In this document: piece after piece, positions 7,136-14,891 of the stretch
Layout of the letters: every line of letters begins with the position of its first letter
Numbering within the stretch: position 1 is the stretch's first letter
Assembly (NCBI GenBank): GCA_045616945.1
Contig: JAZLHR010000126.1
Span: 1 to 29,019, forward strand
Direction of reading: 5' to 3'
DNA length: 29,019 nucleotides
Origin: UBA6987 sp045616945
GTDB lineage: Bacteria > Bacillota > Clostridia > Lachnospirales > Lachnospiraceae
Notes under the pieces: model-generated
The model's database searches: none
What the model saw: the letters and a program-made list of their open reading frames with translations, nothing else
What the model was told of the DNA's origin: nothing
Program-made: the position numbers and the translations under genes

Positions 7136-8518
7136 TTATTCGACGATATCCTCTTCCGGGTCGGCGCTTTCAAAGGCTTCCGTACTTTCCTCCGGCGTCA
7201 GCAGGACCAATACGGTACGGAACAGCAGCACCAGATCCAGCCCGAAGCTGTACTGCTCGATATAGGTCAGATCCATCAGCAGCTTATCCTTCGGGGAGGT
7301 ATTGTATCTGCCGTAGATCTGCGCCAGGCCCGTCAGCCCCGCCTTCATTTTCTGGCGGTACGCGAACTCTGGCAGCTCGGCAGTATATTTTTCCACATTT
7401 TCGAGCATTTCGGGGCGAGGACCGACCAGGGACATATCTCCCCGGATGACATTGATGAGCTGCGGCAGCTCGTCGATACGGAATTTACGGATGAAACGGC
7501 CGATACGGGTTATCCGGTCATCATCCTTCTGGACAGACTTATGGATGCCGCCCACCTCGCTCCGCATGGAGCGGAATTTGATCACATAAAAGCTGCGGCC
7601 GGCATCGGTCGCACGCTTCTGCTTATAAAACACGGGGCCGCGGTCCTCCAGCTTGATCGCCAAAGAAACGATCAGGAACAAAGGAGACGTGATCAGAAGC
7701 CCGAGCCCGGAAACGACCAGATCCAGGCTGCGTTTCAGGAAGCGCTGTTCCAGCGTCATCTGCTTTTCCGGGGAAGCCAGGAAGGACTGATCGTGGTAGC
7801 TGGTATATTTTCCCCGCAGGGCCACGATATCCGCAATATCCAGCGAATAATTGATGCTGATCCGGCGCTGGTAGCAATGCTCGACCAGCGAAGAACGTTC
7901 TTCCGGCGTCAGCCCGTAAAAAAAGACCAGATCCGCCTGATCGATCCTCGTCAGGATCTCCGGATTGTCGTAGCTTACCGCGCCGATCAGATGGTACTGC
8001 TTTTTATACTGTTTCAGTTCGCGGACGATCTTCCGGTGCCCCGCGCCGCTTTTGGTCACGATCAGGCATTCGGCAGGCGGATTGAAGCGGAAAAACAGAT
8101 CGTTGCCGGCATAGGTCAGGCATGCCACCAGCACCAGCTGGATGATATAGATGATAAACAGGCGCAGAGGTGTTTCAAACACGAAGCGACCGCTGTGTAC
8201 GACGGTGATGTTCATGACGGAAAGGAAGAACTGCGCGATCAGGTCGGTAAAGAAAAGCACCAGGCCCATGGAAAACAGAATCGGCCGGCTCTTCTTTTCT
8301 CCGACCGCAACCCCGCCGTAGATGCGGCACATCAGCAGATAAGCCGCGGTAAAGGCCGAAAATACAATAGCCAGCGTACGGGAGAAATTCAGCAGGAAGA
8401 AGAACTTTCTGCCCATGATCCAGATATAAGTCCCGGCGCAAACCGCATAGGCCAGCAATTTGACGCAGAACAAATACAGGCGGTTGATCCCGGGATGCGG
8501 ATTTTTAACCTTTCCCAT
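7136..8518 (-). CDS. Undecaprenyl-phosphate sugar-1-phosphotransferase (WbaP/RfbP-like)
   Basis: A 460-residue polyprenyl glycosylphosphotransferase that starts polysaccharide assembly by moving a sugar-1-phosphate onto undecaprenyl phosphate. It has four N-terminal transmembrane helices (about 14-34, 46-66, 81-101, 118-138) and a degraded Rossmann-like middle domain (150-250). The conserved catalytic domain has a re-entrant helix at about 269-289, KFRSMR (314-319), the catalytic Asp-Glu in FRIDELPQLINV (349-350), SLVGPRPE (363-370) and KAGLTGLAQ (392-400). The ATG at 8518 has AGGAGG about 6 bases before it and overlaps the upstream gene by 14 bases. The sugar (galactose, glucose or N-acetyl sugar) cannot be told from sequence. 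Confidence 0.95.
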   Translation of the reverse strand: MGKVKNPHPGINRLYLFCVKLLAYAVCAGTYIWIMGRKFFFLLNFSRTLAIVFSAFTAAYLLMCRIYGGVAVGEKKSRPILFSMGLVLFFTDLIAQFFLSVMNITVVHSGRFVFETPLRLFIIYIIQLVLVACLTYAGNDLFFRFNPPAECLIVTKSGAGHRKIVRELKQYKKQYHLIGAVSYDNPEILTRIDQADLVFFYGLTPEERSSLVEHCYQRRISINYSLDIADIVALRGKYTSYHDQSFLASPEKQMTLEQRFLKRSLDLVVSGLGLLITSPLFLIVSLAIKLEDRGPVFYKQKRATDAGRSFYVIKFRSMRSEVGGIHKSVQKDDDRITRIGRFIRKFRIDELPQLINVIRGDMSLVGPRPEMLENVEKYTAELPEFAYRQKMKAGLTGLAQIYGRYNTSPKDKLLMDLTYIEQYSFGLDLVLLFRTVLVLLTPEESTEAFESADPEEDIVE

Positions 8519-9905
8519 TCTCTGCCTCCTTCACGCGCGCGGCGGCAGCAAAGGCGACCGCCAGCCAGGTGATCCCCAGCACCGCGTTCATCCACGGATT
8601 GAAATATGTCGCGATCATAAACACGGACAGCGTGGCAAATACGACCGTCTCTCCGGGTATGCGCCGCAGCCCCTTCAGACCGCGCTTCAGCAGCGATACG
8701 GCCGCATAGCCGATCGGCAGCAGATACAGCAGCAGGCCTGCCGCTCCGCCGCGGGCAAGGATATCCAGGTAGAAATACTCATCCGCTTCATCGCGCAGCA
8801 GGGAGGTAGCGCCCAGACCGGCTCCGATCAGCGGCTGAGCGCGGAAAAGCTCCATCAGGCCCGCCTTGGTCACGGCGCGCAGATTGTCCGAAACCGACGT
8901 AATGTCTTCGATGTTGAAGGAAGGGCTGCCCCAGGGGCCGTGCAGCAGACGCAGGTAAGAATACGGATATATATTGAGATGCAGCGACCGGGCTGCGGCA
9001 AATTCGATAAAGCCCTGCCGGGTCACTGTTTCCGTCAGCAAAAGCCACGCCAGCGCCACCCCGGCCGCGGCGAAAAAGCGCTGAAAACTGCGTTTTCTTT
9101 TCTCGGGGAAAAGCAGGAGTGCCAATACAAGAATCACAGCCGCGGAAAGCAGCCATGCCCCGTACAGAGAGCGAGCCATGGTCATCACGATCGCCGTCAC
9201 AAGCAGTCCGAAGCCTATAAACGCCTCCCAGCGGGGCTTTTCGGTGCGGATGATCTCATAAAGCAGCAGCAGCGAAGCCGCCGCCAGATAAATCGAGCTG
9301 TTGCCGAAGATCCGGAAGGCGCCCCAGATACCGTAATCCACGGCCCCCCACTGGATCTCATGCAGGTAATTGTTCAAAGGTTCGATCCTCTTCTGAGAAA
9401 AGAACATCCAATAGTTGAAGCCCATATACAGGACGGCCTGCAGCAGAGCCCCGGCGGTCATGGCACGGCAGATGCGTTCCACGGCACCCTGACGCTTCAG
9501 CAGCACAAGGGCACAGGGAACCAGGAACATCCAGGCAAAGCCCTTGATATCGGACATCAATACATCATGATTGTTGCCCGCCCGGAATCCGCGCACCGCT
9601 TCCGCAGCCATATACAGCAGGAAAACAAGCACCATCCAGTGGAGAGGATTTTTGACCTGCTCCCGGCGCTCGATCCAGAAAACCGGCAATGCCAGGACCA
9701 GGATCGCGCCGCCCAGCAGCAAACGGGGCGTCAGCGGCCCGACGGACAGATAGTGCCCGCCGCCGGTGAGTGCGCAGCCGAAGATCAGGAGCACAAAGCA
9801 CAGCTCTCCCAGTATACGGCATTTTTCGGAAAATGGGCTGCTCTTAAAGCCCGCAAACATCGTTTTCATACAGCAAATGACCGCTTCCCGCCGCAGTGTC
9901 ATCAC
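8505..9905 (-). CDS. O-antigen ligase/polymerase-like membrane protein
   Basis: A 466-residue polytopic protein with roughly ten to twelve hydrophobic helices and one large loop (about residues 280-350). It ends with IATYFNPWMNAVLGITWLAVA, a pattern typical of the Wzy_C/O-antigen ligase family in Clostridia. It would polymerise or transfer finished glycan chains outside the membrane. The start is uncertain: a GTG at 9905 is immediately followed by ATG at 9902, and another ATG exists at 9869; none has a strong ribosome binding site, so coupling to rfbC (stop 9 bases upstream) is likely. Sequence alone does not separate ligase from polymerase. Confidence 0.86.
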   Translation of the reverse strand: MMTLRREAVICCMKTMFAGFKSSPFSEKCRILGELCFVLLIFGCALTGGGHYLSVGPLTPRLLLGGAILVLALPVFWIERREQVKNPLHWMVLVFLLYMAAEAVRGFRAGNNHDVLMSDIKGFAWMFLVPCALVLLKRQGAVERICRAMTAGALLQAVLYMGFNYWMFFSQKRIEPLNNYLHEIQWGAVDYGIWGAFRIFGNSSIYLAAASLLLLYEIIRTEKPRWEAFIGFGLLVTAIVMTMARSLYGAWLLSAAVILVLALLLFPEKRKRSFQRFFAAAGVALAWLLLTETVTRQGFIEFAAARSLHLNIYPYSYLRLLHGPWGSPSFNIEDITSVSDNLRAVTKAGLMELFRAQPLIGAGLGATSLLRDEADEYFYLDILARGGAAGLLLYLLPIGYAAVSLLKRGLKGLRRIPGETVVFATLSVFMIATYFNPWMNAVLGITWLAVAFAAAARVKEAENGKG

Positions 9906-9914
9906 ACGGCTTTT

Positions 9915-10520
9915 TTATTCGAACCGAAATGCCTCTGCCAGCAAAGGCTGATTTTCATCCTTGGCGCTCAAAATCAGCGGCGTCCCGTCGCTCATGCGGT
10001 AATCGGCCGCACAGGGACGTCCGCGGTAGGTGCCCTCCAGCTCCGGCCACTCTATGCCGATGGAGGGATCGTTGAAGGCCAGGCCGCCTTCATCGCCGGG
10101 ATGGTAAAAATCCGTCACCTTATAACAGAATTCCGCTTCCTCGCTGAGCACGAGAAAGCCGTGTGCAAAGCCCTCGGGAATATAAAACTGCCGATGATTT
10201 TCCGCGGAAAGCCGCTCGCCGTGCCATTTTCCGAAGGTGGGGCTGCCGCTGCGCAGGTCTACTGCCACATCGAACACCTCGCCTCGGATCACGCGGACCA
10301 GCTTGCCCTGCGGATACTGCTTCTGATAGTGCAGGCCGCGCAGCACGCCCTTCACGCTCATGCTTTGGTTGTCCTGCACAAAACGCATGGTCAGACCGGC
10401 CTCTGCCATTTCCTTTTCGTTATAGGTCTCGGAAAAATAGCCGCGCGCATCGCCGTGGACCGTCGTTTCGATCACATACAGGCCCTCGATATCGCAGGCA
10501 GTCACCTTGATCTGTCCCAT
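9915..10520 (-). CDS. rfbC: dTDP-4-dehydrorhamnose 3,5-epimerase
   Basis: A 201-residue cupin-fold enzyme of the RmlC family, the third step of dTDP-L-rhamnose synthesis, which inverts C3 and C5 of the 4-keto sugar. Seen are the N-terminal DARGYFSETYN, RFVQDNQSMS, the catalytic-histidine motif LRGLHYQ (near residues 60-66), VAVDLRSGSPTFGKWH and the C-terminal YRMSDGTPLILSAKDENQP. The gene is separated from rfbD by one base and its ribosome binding site (GGAGGG) lies inside the rfbD end, so the two are translationally coupled. The C-terminus is slightly longer than the minimal 180-residue form. Confidence 0.96.
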   Translation of the reverse strand: MGQIKVTACDIEGLYVIETTVHGDARGYFSETYNEKEMAEAGLTMRFVQDNQSMSVKGVLRGLHYQKQYPQGKLVRVIRGEVFDVAVDLRSGSPTFGKWHGERLSAENHRQFYIPEGFAHGFLVLSEEAEFCYKVTDFYHPGDEGGLAFNDPSIGIEWPELEGTYRGRPCAADYRMSDGTPLILSAKDENQPLLAEAFRFE

Positions 10521-10521
10521 T

Positions 10522-11445
10522 TCAGCCCTCCGTCAGTTCCAGTTCTTTCAGATACCGCGCAAGCGCATCCTGCCAATCCGGCAGAGGCCGGAAGCCGGCA
10601 TTTTTCAATTTTTCCTTGCTCAGGCGGCTGTTAAAGGGTCTGGCCGCCTTGGAAAGACCGTACTCCGCCGTGGTGACCGGCGTTACAGCGACCTTTTTCC
10701 CTGCCTGCCGGAAGATCTCACAGGCAAAATCGTACCAGGAAATGAAACCGCCCTCGTTCGTAGCGTGGTAATAGCCGTATTTTTCGGTCTCCAGCATATC
10801 CACCAGCAGGCGTGCCAGATCCAGCGTATAGGTCGGCGTCCCGATCTGATCGTTTACGACCCGCAGACTGTCATGCGTTTCGGAAAGCTTCAGCATCGTT
10901 TTGATGAAATTATTGCCGTTTTTCCCGAAGACCCAGGCGATACGGACGATGAAGAACTTCTTCAGAGCCGCGGCCACCTGCAGTTCGCCCTGCAGCTTGG
11001 TCTGCCCGTACACATTCAGAGGCGCATAATTCTTATCGTCCGGCTCCCAGGGACGCTCTCCCTGACCGTCGAACACGTAATCCGTACTCAGATAGACCAT
11101 TTTGGCGTCCAGGGCCGCTGCCGCTGCCGCCACATAGCCCGCCGCGTCGGCGTTGATCTTCTTGACCACGGGGCGCAGACTTTCTTCTTCGGCCTTATCC
11201 ACAGCCGTCCAGGCGGCACAGTGGACCACCGCATCGGGAGCCGTCTCCGCAAAGACCTTCTTCACGGCAGCCTCATCGGTCAGATCCAGCTGCACGTAGG
11301 GCATCCGGGTCACCGGGGAGCCGTCGGCCACGCCGCTGTACTGCGGGGCCAGGTCCGAGCCGATCCCCTCGTACCCTCTGGCCGCAAGTTCATTCATCAC
11401 ATCGTGTCCCAGCTGTCCGCCGACACCGGTCACAAATACCTTCAT
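10522..11445 (-). CDS. rfbD: dTDP-4-dehydrorhamnose reductase
   Basis: A 307-residue short-chain dehydrogenase-like enzyme of the RmlD family that reduces the epimerised keto sugar to dTDP-L-rhamnose with NAD(P)H. The Rossmann dinucleotide motif is VTGVGGQLGHDV (about 5-16), the catalytic tyrosine lies in VYGQTKLQGE with Lys four residues later, and STDYVFDGQGERPW precedes it. The C-terminus FRPLPDWQDALARYLKEL is typical. It lies between rfbB and rfbC. Its start has GGAGG six bases upstream. Confidence 0.96.
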   Translation of the reverse strand: MKVFVTGVGGQLGHDVMNELAARGYEGIGSDLAPQYSGVADGSPVTRMPYVQLDLTDEAAVKKVFAETAPDAVVHCAAWTAVDKAEEESLRPVVKKINADAAGYVAAAAAALDAKMVYLSTDYVFDGQGERPWEPDDKNYAPLNVYGQTKLQGELQVAAALKKFFIVRIAWVFGKNGNNFIKTMLKLSETHDSLRVVNDQIGTPTYTLDLARLLVDMLETEKYGYYHATNEGGFISWYDFACEIFRQAGKKVAVTPVTTAEYGLSKAARPFNSRLSKEKLKNAGFRPLPDWQDALARYLKELELTEG

Positions 11446-11456
11446 GGTTTCCTCCG

Positions 11457-11476
11457 GGAGCTGTGTTCACGGCTCC
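11457..11476 (-). other. Intercistronic hairpin between rfbB and rfbD
   Basis: In the 42-base gap between rfbB and rfbD, arms GGAGC and GCTCC (outer) with inner GTG/CAC pairing form a 20-base imperfect palindrome just upstream of the rfbD ribosome binding site. There is no U-tract. It may affect processing or translation of rfbD; this is inference. Confidence 0.35.
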
Positions 11477-11487
11477 GTCCGCGTTCT

Positions 11488-12507
11488 TCAGCGGTTTCCG
11501 TACATTTTCTCGTAATAATCCTGATATTCACCGCGGATGATGGTCTCCCACCATTCCCTGTTTTCCAGATACCAGCGGATCGTCCGGCGAATACCTTCGG
11601 CAAACATCGTTTCCGGCAGCCAGCCCAGTTCGGCATGGATCTTGGCCGGGTCGATGGCATAGCGCATATCGTGGCCCTTGCGGTCCGTCACATAGGTGAT
11701 CAGGCTTTCCGGCTTGCCCAGCTCGGCGCAGATAAGCTTCACGATATCGATATTTTTCATCTCATTGTGGCCGCCGATATTATAGACCTCTCCCACGCGG
11801 CCGCTGTGGATGATCAGGTCGATGGCCTTGCAGTGATCGTCCACATACAGCCAATCGCGGACATTTTCCCCGGTGCCGTAGACCGGCAGGGGCTTGTCGT
11901 TCAAGGCATTGGCGATCATGAGCGGGATCAGCTTTTCGGGGAACTGGTAAGGGCCGTAGTTGTTGGAGCAGCGGGAAATGCTCACCGGCAGCCCGAAGGT
12001 CCTGTGATAGGCCAATACCAGCAGATCCGCCGCAGCCTTGGAGCTGGAATACGGGGAACTGGTATGGATAGGCGTGCTTTCGGTGAAGAACAGGTCGGGA
12101 CGGTCCAGCGGCAGATCGCCGTAGACCTCGTCCGTGGAGACCTGATGGAAGCGCTTGATCCCGTACTTGCGGCAGGCGTCCATCATGACAGCCGTTCCCA
12201 TGATATTGGTCTCCAGGAACACGCCCGGATTTTCAATGGAACGGTCCACGTGGCTTTCCGCCGCGAAATTCACGACCATATCCGGCTTTTCTTCCTCAAA
12301 CAGGCGGTAGACCGCCTCACGGTCGCAGATATCCGCCTTCACGAAGCGGAAATCCGGATCGTCCAGTACAGGAGCCAGCGTGGACAGATTGCCCGCGTAG
12401 GTCAGCTTGTCCAGGCAGACCAGACGGTAGCCGGGATGTTTCTTTTTCATATAGAAGATAAAATTACTGCCGATGAAGCCGGCGCCGCCGGTAACGATAA
12501 TAGTCAT
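11488..12507 (-). CDS. rfbB: dTDP-glucose 4,6-dehydratase
   Basis: A 339-residue extended short-chain dehydrogenase of the RmlB family, which converts dTDP-glucose to dTDP-4-keto-6-deoxyglucose, the second step to dTDP-rhamnose. Seen are the NAD-binding TGGAGFIGSNF (about 6-16), NFAAESHVDRSI, the STDEVYGDL segment with the catalytic Asp-Glu, the YSSSKAAADLL Tyr-x3-Lys pair, NNYGPYQFPEKLIPL and WLYVDDHCKAI. Length and motifs are complete. An AAGGAG site lies before the ATG at 12507, nine bases after rfbA. Confidence 0.97.
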   Translation of the reverse strand: MTIIVTGGAGFIGSNFIFYMKKKHPGYRLVCLDKLTYAGNLSTLAPVLDDPDFRFVKADICDREAVYRLFEEEKPDMVVNFAAESHVDRSIENPGVFLETNIMGTAVMMDACRKYGIKRFHQVSTDEVYGDLPLDRPDLFFTESTPIHTSSPYSSSKAAADLLVLAYHRTFGLPVSISRCSNNYGPYQFPEKLIPLMIANALNDKPLPVYGTGENVRDWLYVDDHCKAIDLIIHSGRVGEVYNIGGHNEMKNIDIVKLICAELGKPESLITYVTDRKGHDMRYAIDPAKIHAELGWLPETMFAEGIRRTIRWYLENREWWETIIRGEYQDYYEKMYGNR

Positions 12508-12516
12508 GGCATCTCC

Positions 12517-13401
12517 TTAATATCTGATTTTTCCTTCCGCCACACGGCGCAGATGCTGGCCGTAAGGGGATTTTCCGTAACGGTCGGCCGACTCCAGCAG
12601 CTTCTCCCGGTCGATCCATCCCTTTCGGAAAGCGATCTCCTCCAGAGCAGCGATCTGGCTGTCCTGCCGCGTCTCGATCATGCGCACAAAATCCGCCGCG
12701 TCCACCAGGGAATCCATCGTGCCGGTATCCAGCCAGGCGTAGCCTCTGCCCAGCAGTTCCACCGAAAGCGATCCGTCCTCCAGATAAAAGCGGTTGAGAT
12801 CCGTGATCTCCAGCTCGCCGCGCTTGCTGGGACGTACGCGCTTGGCCATTTCCACCACGCGGTTATCGTAGAAATACAGCCCGGTGATGCAATAATTGCT
12901 CTTCGGATGTTCCGGCTTCTCTTCCACAGAGATCACCTTTCCGTCATCGTCGAACTCGACGATACCGAAGCGTTCCGGATCCTTGACATAGTAGCCGAAA
13001 ATACTTGCGATCCCCTGCTCCGCCTTTGCGGCCGCCTGCTGCAGCAGCTTGCCGAAGCCGTTGCCGTAGAAAATATTGTCTCCCAGCACCATCGCGCAGC
13101 AGTCGTCGCCGATGAATTCCTCACCCAGCAAAAATGCCTGCGCCAGGCCGTCGGGACTGGGCTGTTCCTTATACGACAGGTGCATGCCGAACTGGGATCC
13201 GTCCCCTAAAAGGCGCTCGAAATTCGGCAGATCGGTCGGCGTGGAGATGATCAGGATATCTCGGATCCCGGCCATCATCAGCACGGAAAGCGGATAGTAG
13301 ATCATCGGCTTGTCATAAACCGGCAGCAGCTGCTTGCTGGTCACCATCGTCAGTGGATACAGTCTTGTACCGGCGCCGCCGGCCAATACGATGCCTTTCA
13401 T
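12517..13401 (-). CDS. rfbA: Glucose-1-phosphate thymidylyltransferase
   Basis: A 294-residue RmlA enzyme that makes dTDP-glucose from dTTP and glucose-1-phosphate, the first step to dTDP-rhamnose. The N-terminus MKGIVLAGGAGTRLYPLT holds the nucleotide-binding GGxGTRLxPLT loop. Further on are YDKPMIYYPLSVLM, the metal-binding Asp in VLGDNIFYGNG, VEEKPEHPKSN and WLDTGTMDSL. The open frame reaches 13509, but the conserved start with AAAAGGAGG nearby is the ATG at 13401; the upstream extension would overlap the TPR gene. It is 13 bases downstream of that gene, so the rhamnose genes are probably transcribed from the promoter in front of the small gene at 14744. Confidence 0.97.
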   Translation of the reverse strand: MKGIVLAGGAGTRLYPLTMVTSKQLLPVYDKPMIYYPLSVLMMAGIRDILIISTPTDLPNFERLLGDGSQFGMHLSYKEQPSPDGLAQAFLLGEEFIGDDCCAMVLGDNIFYGNGFGKLLQQAAAKAEQGIASIFGYYVKDPERFGIVEFDDDGKVISVEEKPEHPKSNYCITGLYFYDNRVVEMAKRVRPSKRGELEITDLNRFYLEDGSLSVELLGRGYAWLDTGTMDSLVDAADFVRMIETRQDSQIAALEEIAFRKGWIDREKLLESADRYGKSPYGQHLRRVAEGKIRY

Positions 13402-13414
13402 GGATGCCTCCTTT

Positions 13415-14605
13415 TTAACCCTGCGGGGTATCGGTTCCGTCTTCCTGCCCCAGTGTCTTCTTCCAATAGCTGTATACGGCGCGGTAGCCCTCCGTATCGA
13501 TGCGGTCATCCTTCAGTCCGTTGAAGATCGCGAGCAGTGCCTCCGCATCCTTTTCCGGATCCAGCCGGAACATACTCAGAACGGTCTCATATTTTTCGAT
13601 CTCCTGCCGTATCGCTTCCGCGGCAGCCAGCTGTTCGTTCTGTCCCTTCAGTACCGCGTTGACCTCGGCCATTTCGGCCTCTATCTCACGCAGCTGCTGT
13701 TCCATTTCTTTCTTTTCCTTTTCCAGCTGCGTGATACTGTCCGCCACGCGCTGCGAGCGCAGAGAATACAGCGCGGAGATCCGGCTTCCGTAGCTGCTTC
13801 GCTGACGGCTGACGGTCGGATGCAGTATTCCCAGGAACAGGAATACAGCCATCAGCATCCCAAAACCGAAGCGCAGCCAGAACACCGCCGGTCCGGACAG
13901 CTTGATCTTCGGTTCCGGGGCCTTCTCGCTGCCGTTTGCCAGCGCCTCTTTCCTGGCCAGGATCGCCGCCTGGCCTTTCTTTTTCTGTTCACGCCTGCGT
14001 CCCGTCAGCTCCGAAAGGATATTCTGGCAGAATGTATTGCCCCGGTCGATCTTCAGCGCCGCCCGGCATTCCTTTTCCGCTTTATCGTAACGCCCTTCCC
14101 AGTATTCCAGCACGGCGAGCAAAGCCCTTGCCTTCACCATGTGAGGGCTGAGCTGCGTTACCCGCTGCAGCTGGATCACCGCCAGGTCCTCGCTGCCGTG
14201 TCTGGCATAGTCGAGGCCCAGATTATATTTTTCGATTCCCTGCTTAAAATTGCTAAATTCATTCTGATTTTCCCGGACCTGCTCGATATAAGCGCCCGCC
14301 GGATTATTTTCCGCCTGGAAATGCGTGCTGAGGACCCACGCAGTCAGTGCATCGGCGGTCTCCCCCATCTCGTAAAATACCAGGCCCAGAAGGTTTCTGG
14401 CCTGAATATTCCTTTTATCCAGTTCCAAAGAACGCGACAAAGCCTCCACGGCGCCGGACAGATCCCGGACCGCGGCTTTCTGCAGGCCCATATTATAATA
14501 GCTGTTGGACAGACGCACGATCCTCCGGTACAGACCGACATCCGCGCCGCAGCGCAGGCAGTATTTTCCGGAGCCGAGCGTGCTGCCGCACTGATAGCAG
14601 AGCAT
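13415..14605 (-). CDS. Zinc-ribbon, TPR and coiled-coil membrane protein of unknown function
   Basis: A 396-residue protein not matching a named family I recognise. It opens with a four-cysteine zinc ribbon (Cys3, Cys6, Cys16, Cys19). Two or more tetratricopeptide-like repeats follow at about 36-100 and 120-190 (for example YNLGLDYARHGSEDLAVIQL). A basic linker (RRREQKKKGQ) leads to one transmembrane helix at about 239-262. The C-terminal third holds a long coiled coil (about 290-342, rich in Glu, Lys and Gln) and a helical tail. The N-terminal ribbon and TPR part probably lie in the cytoplasm and the coiled coil outside. It is coupled to the small gene upstream and followed by rfbA after 13 bases, so a role in envelope glycan assembly or its control is suggested but unproven. 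Confidence 0.72.
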   Translation of the reverse strand: MLCYQCGSTLGSGKYCLRCGADVGLYRRIVRLSNSYYNMGLQKAAVRDLSGAVEALSRSLELDKRNIQARNLLGLVFYEMGETADALTAWVLSTHFQAENNPAGAYIEQVRENQNEFSNFKQGIEKYNLGLDYARHGSEDLAVIQLQRVTQLSPHMVKARALLAVLEYWEGRYDKAEKECRAALKIDRGNTFCQNILSELTGRRREQKKKGQAAILARKEALANGSEKAPEPKIKLSGPAVFWLRFGFGMLMAVFLFLGILHPTVSRQRSSYGSRISALYSLRSQRVADSITQLEKEKKEMEQQLREIEAEMAEVNAVLKGQNEQLAAAEAIRQEIEKYETVLSMFRLDPEKDAEALLAIFNGLKDDRIDTEGYRAVYSYWKKTLGQEDGTDTPQG

Positions 14606-14606
14606 A

Positions 14607-14744
14607 CTATGCGTCCTTTTCCTTCAGAATTTCCAGCATCAGGTCCGTCATATCCTTGAGCGACGTATGAAGAATGATATCCTCCGCCTGATCGATCTCG
14701 TTGCTGGGACGGAACTTCGCGATTTCTTCCTCAAAATTGATCAC
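14607..14744 (-). CDS. Small acidic protein of unknown function
   Basis: A 45-residue protein read from GTG at 14744, with a near-perfect AAAGGAGG site five bases upstream. It starts VINFEEEIAKFRPSNEI and ends DLMLEILKEKDA. It is acidic, without membrane segment or cysteine, and looks like two short helices. A longer frame to 14843 would cross the promoter and carries a Tyr/Arg-rich hydrophobic start, so I reject it. The stop is one base before the ATG of the zinc-ribbon/TPR gene, which suggests co-translation and perhaps a complex. I do not recognise the family. Confidence 0.72.
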   Translation of the reverse strand: MINFEEEIAKFRPSNEIDQAEDIILHTSLKDMTDLMLEILKEKDA

Positions 14745-14802
14745 AGAGGCCTCCTTTCCGTCATGCGGACACCTTGCCCGATACAGGGCATACCTCGAGC
14801 GT

Positions 14803-14831
14803 ATTATAAACAGAATGTAACAAAAAAGCAA
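14803..14831 (-). promoter_or_regulatory. Promoter of the small protein/TPR/rhamnose operon
   Basis: On the reverse strand TTGCTT (14826-14831) is followed after exactly 17 bases by a perfect TATAAT (14803-14808). The predicted transcript would start near 14796, about 50 bases before the GTG of the small gene. No other clear promoter is seen upstream of rfbA, so this is the likely promoter for the polysaccharide block. Confidence 0.72.
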
Positions 14832-14836
14832 GGGAT

Positions 14837-14865
14837 TTGACAAAGCCCCGCCTTTATGCTAGTAT
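14837..14865 (+). promoter_or_regulatory. Promoter of the CNNM gene pair
   Basis: A perfect TTGACA at 14837-14842 is followed after 17 bases by TAGTAT at 14860-14865, preceded by TGC as an extended -10. A TATAAA three bases further is an alternative. The -35 box lies only five bases from the -35 of the opposite promoter, a back-to-back arrangement. Confidence 0.7.
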
Positions 14866-14891
14866 AAACAGCCGAAAGCTGAGGCTTAATA

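Noticed and set aside
6359..10634. Two long plus-strand frames (to 8572 and from 8460) opposite the glycan genes
   Set aside because: They cross several minus-strand genes with intact motifs and good start sites, and have no sensible domain.
10507..13209. A 900-codon open frame on the plus strand opposite rfbD, rfbB and rfbA
   Set aside because: It is the antisense shadow of three clear rfb genes; it has biased His/Arg/Gln-rich composition and no recognisable domain.
14745..14843. N-terminal extension of the small acidic protein
   Set aside because: It would read across the -10 box at 14803-14808, while a GTG with an AAAGGAGG site lies at 14744.
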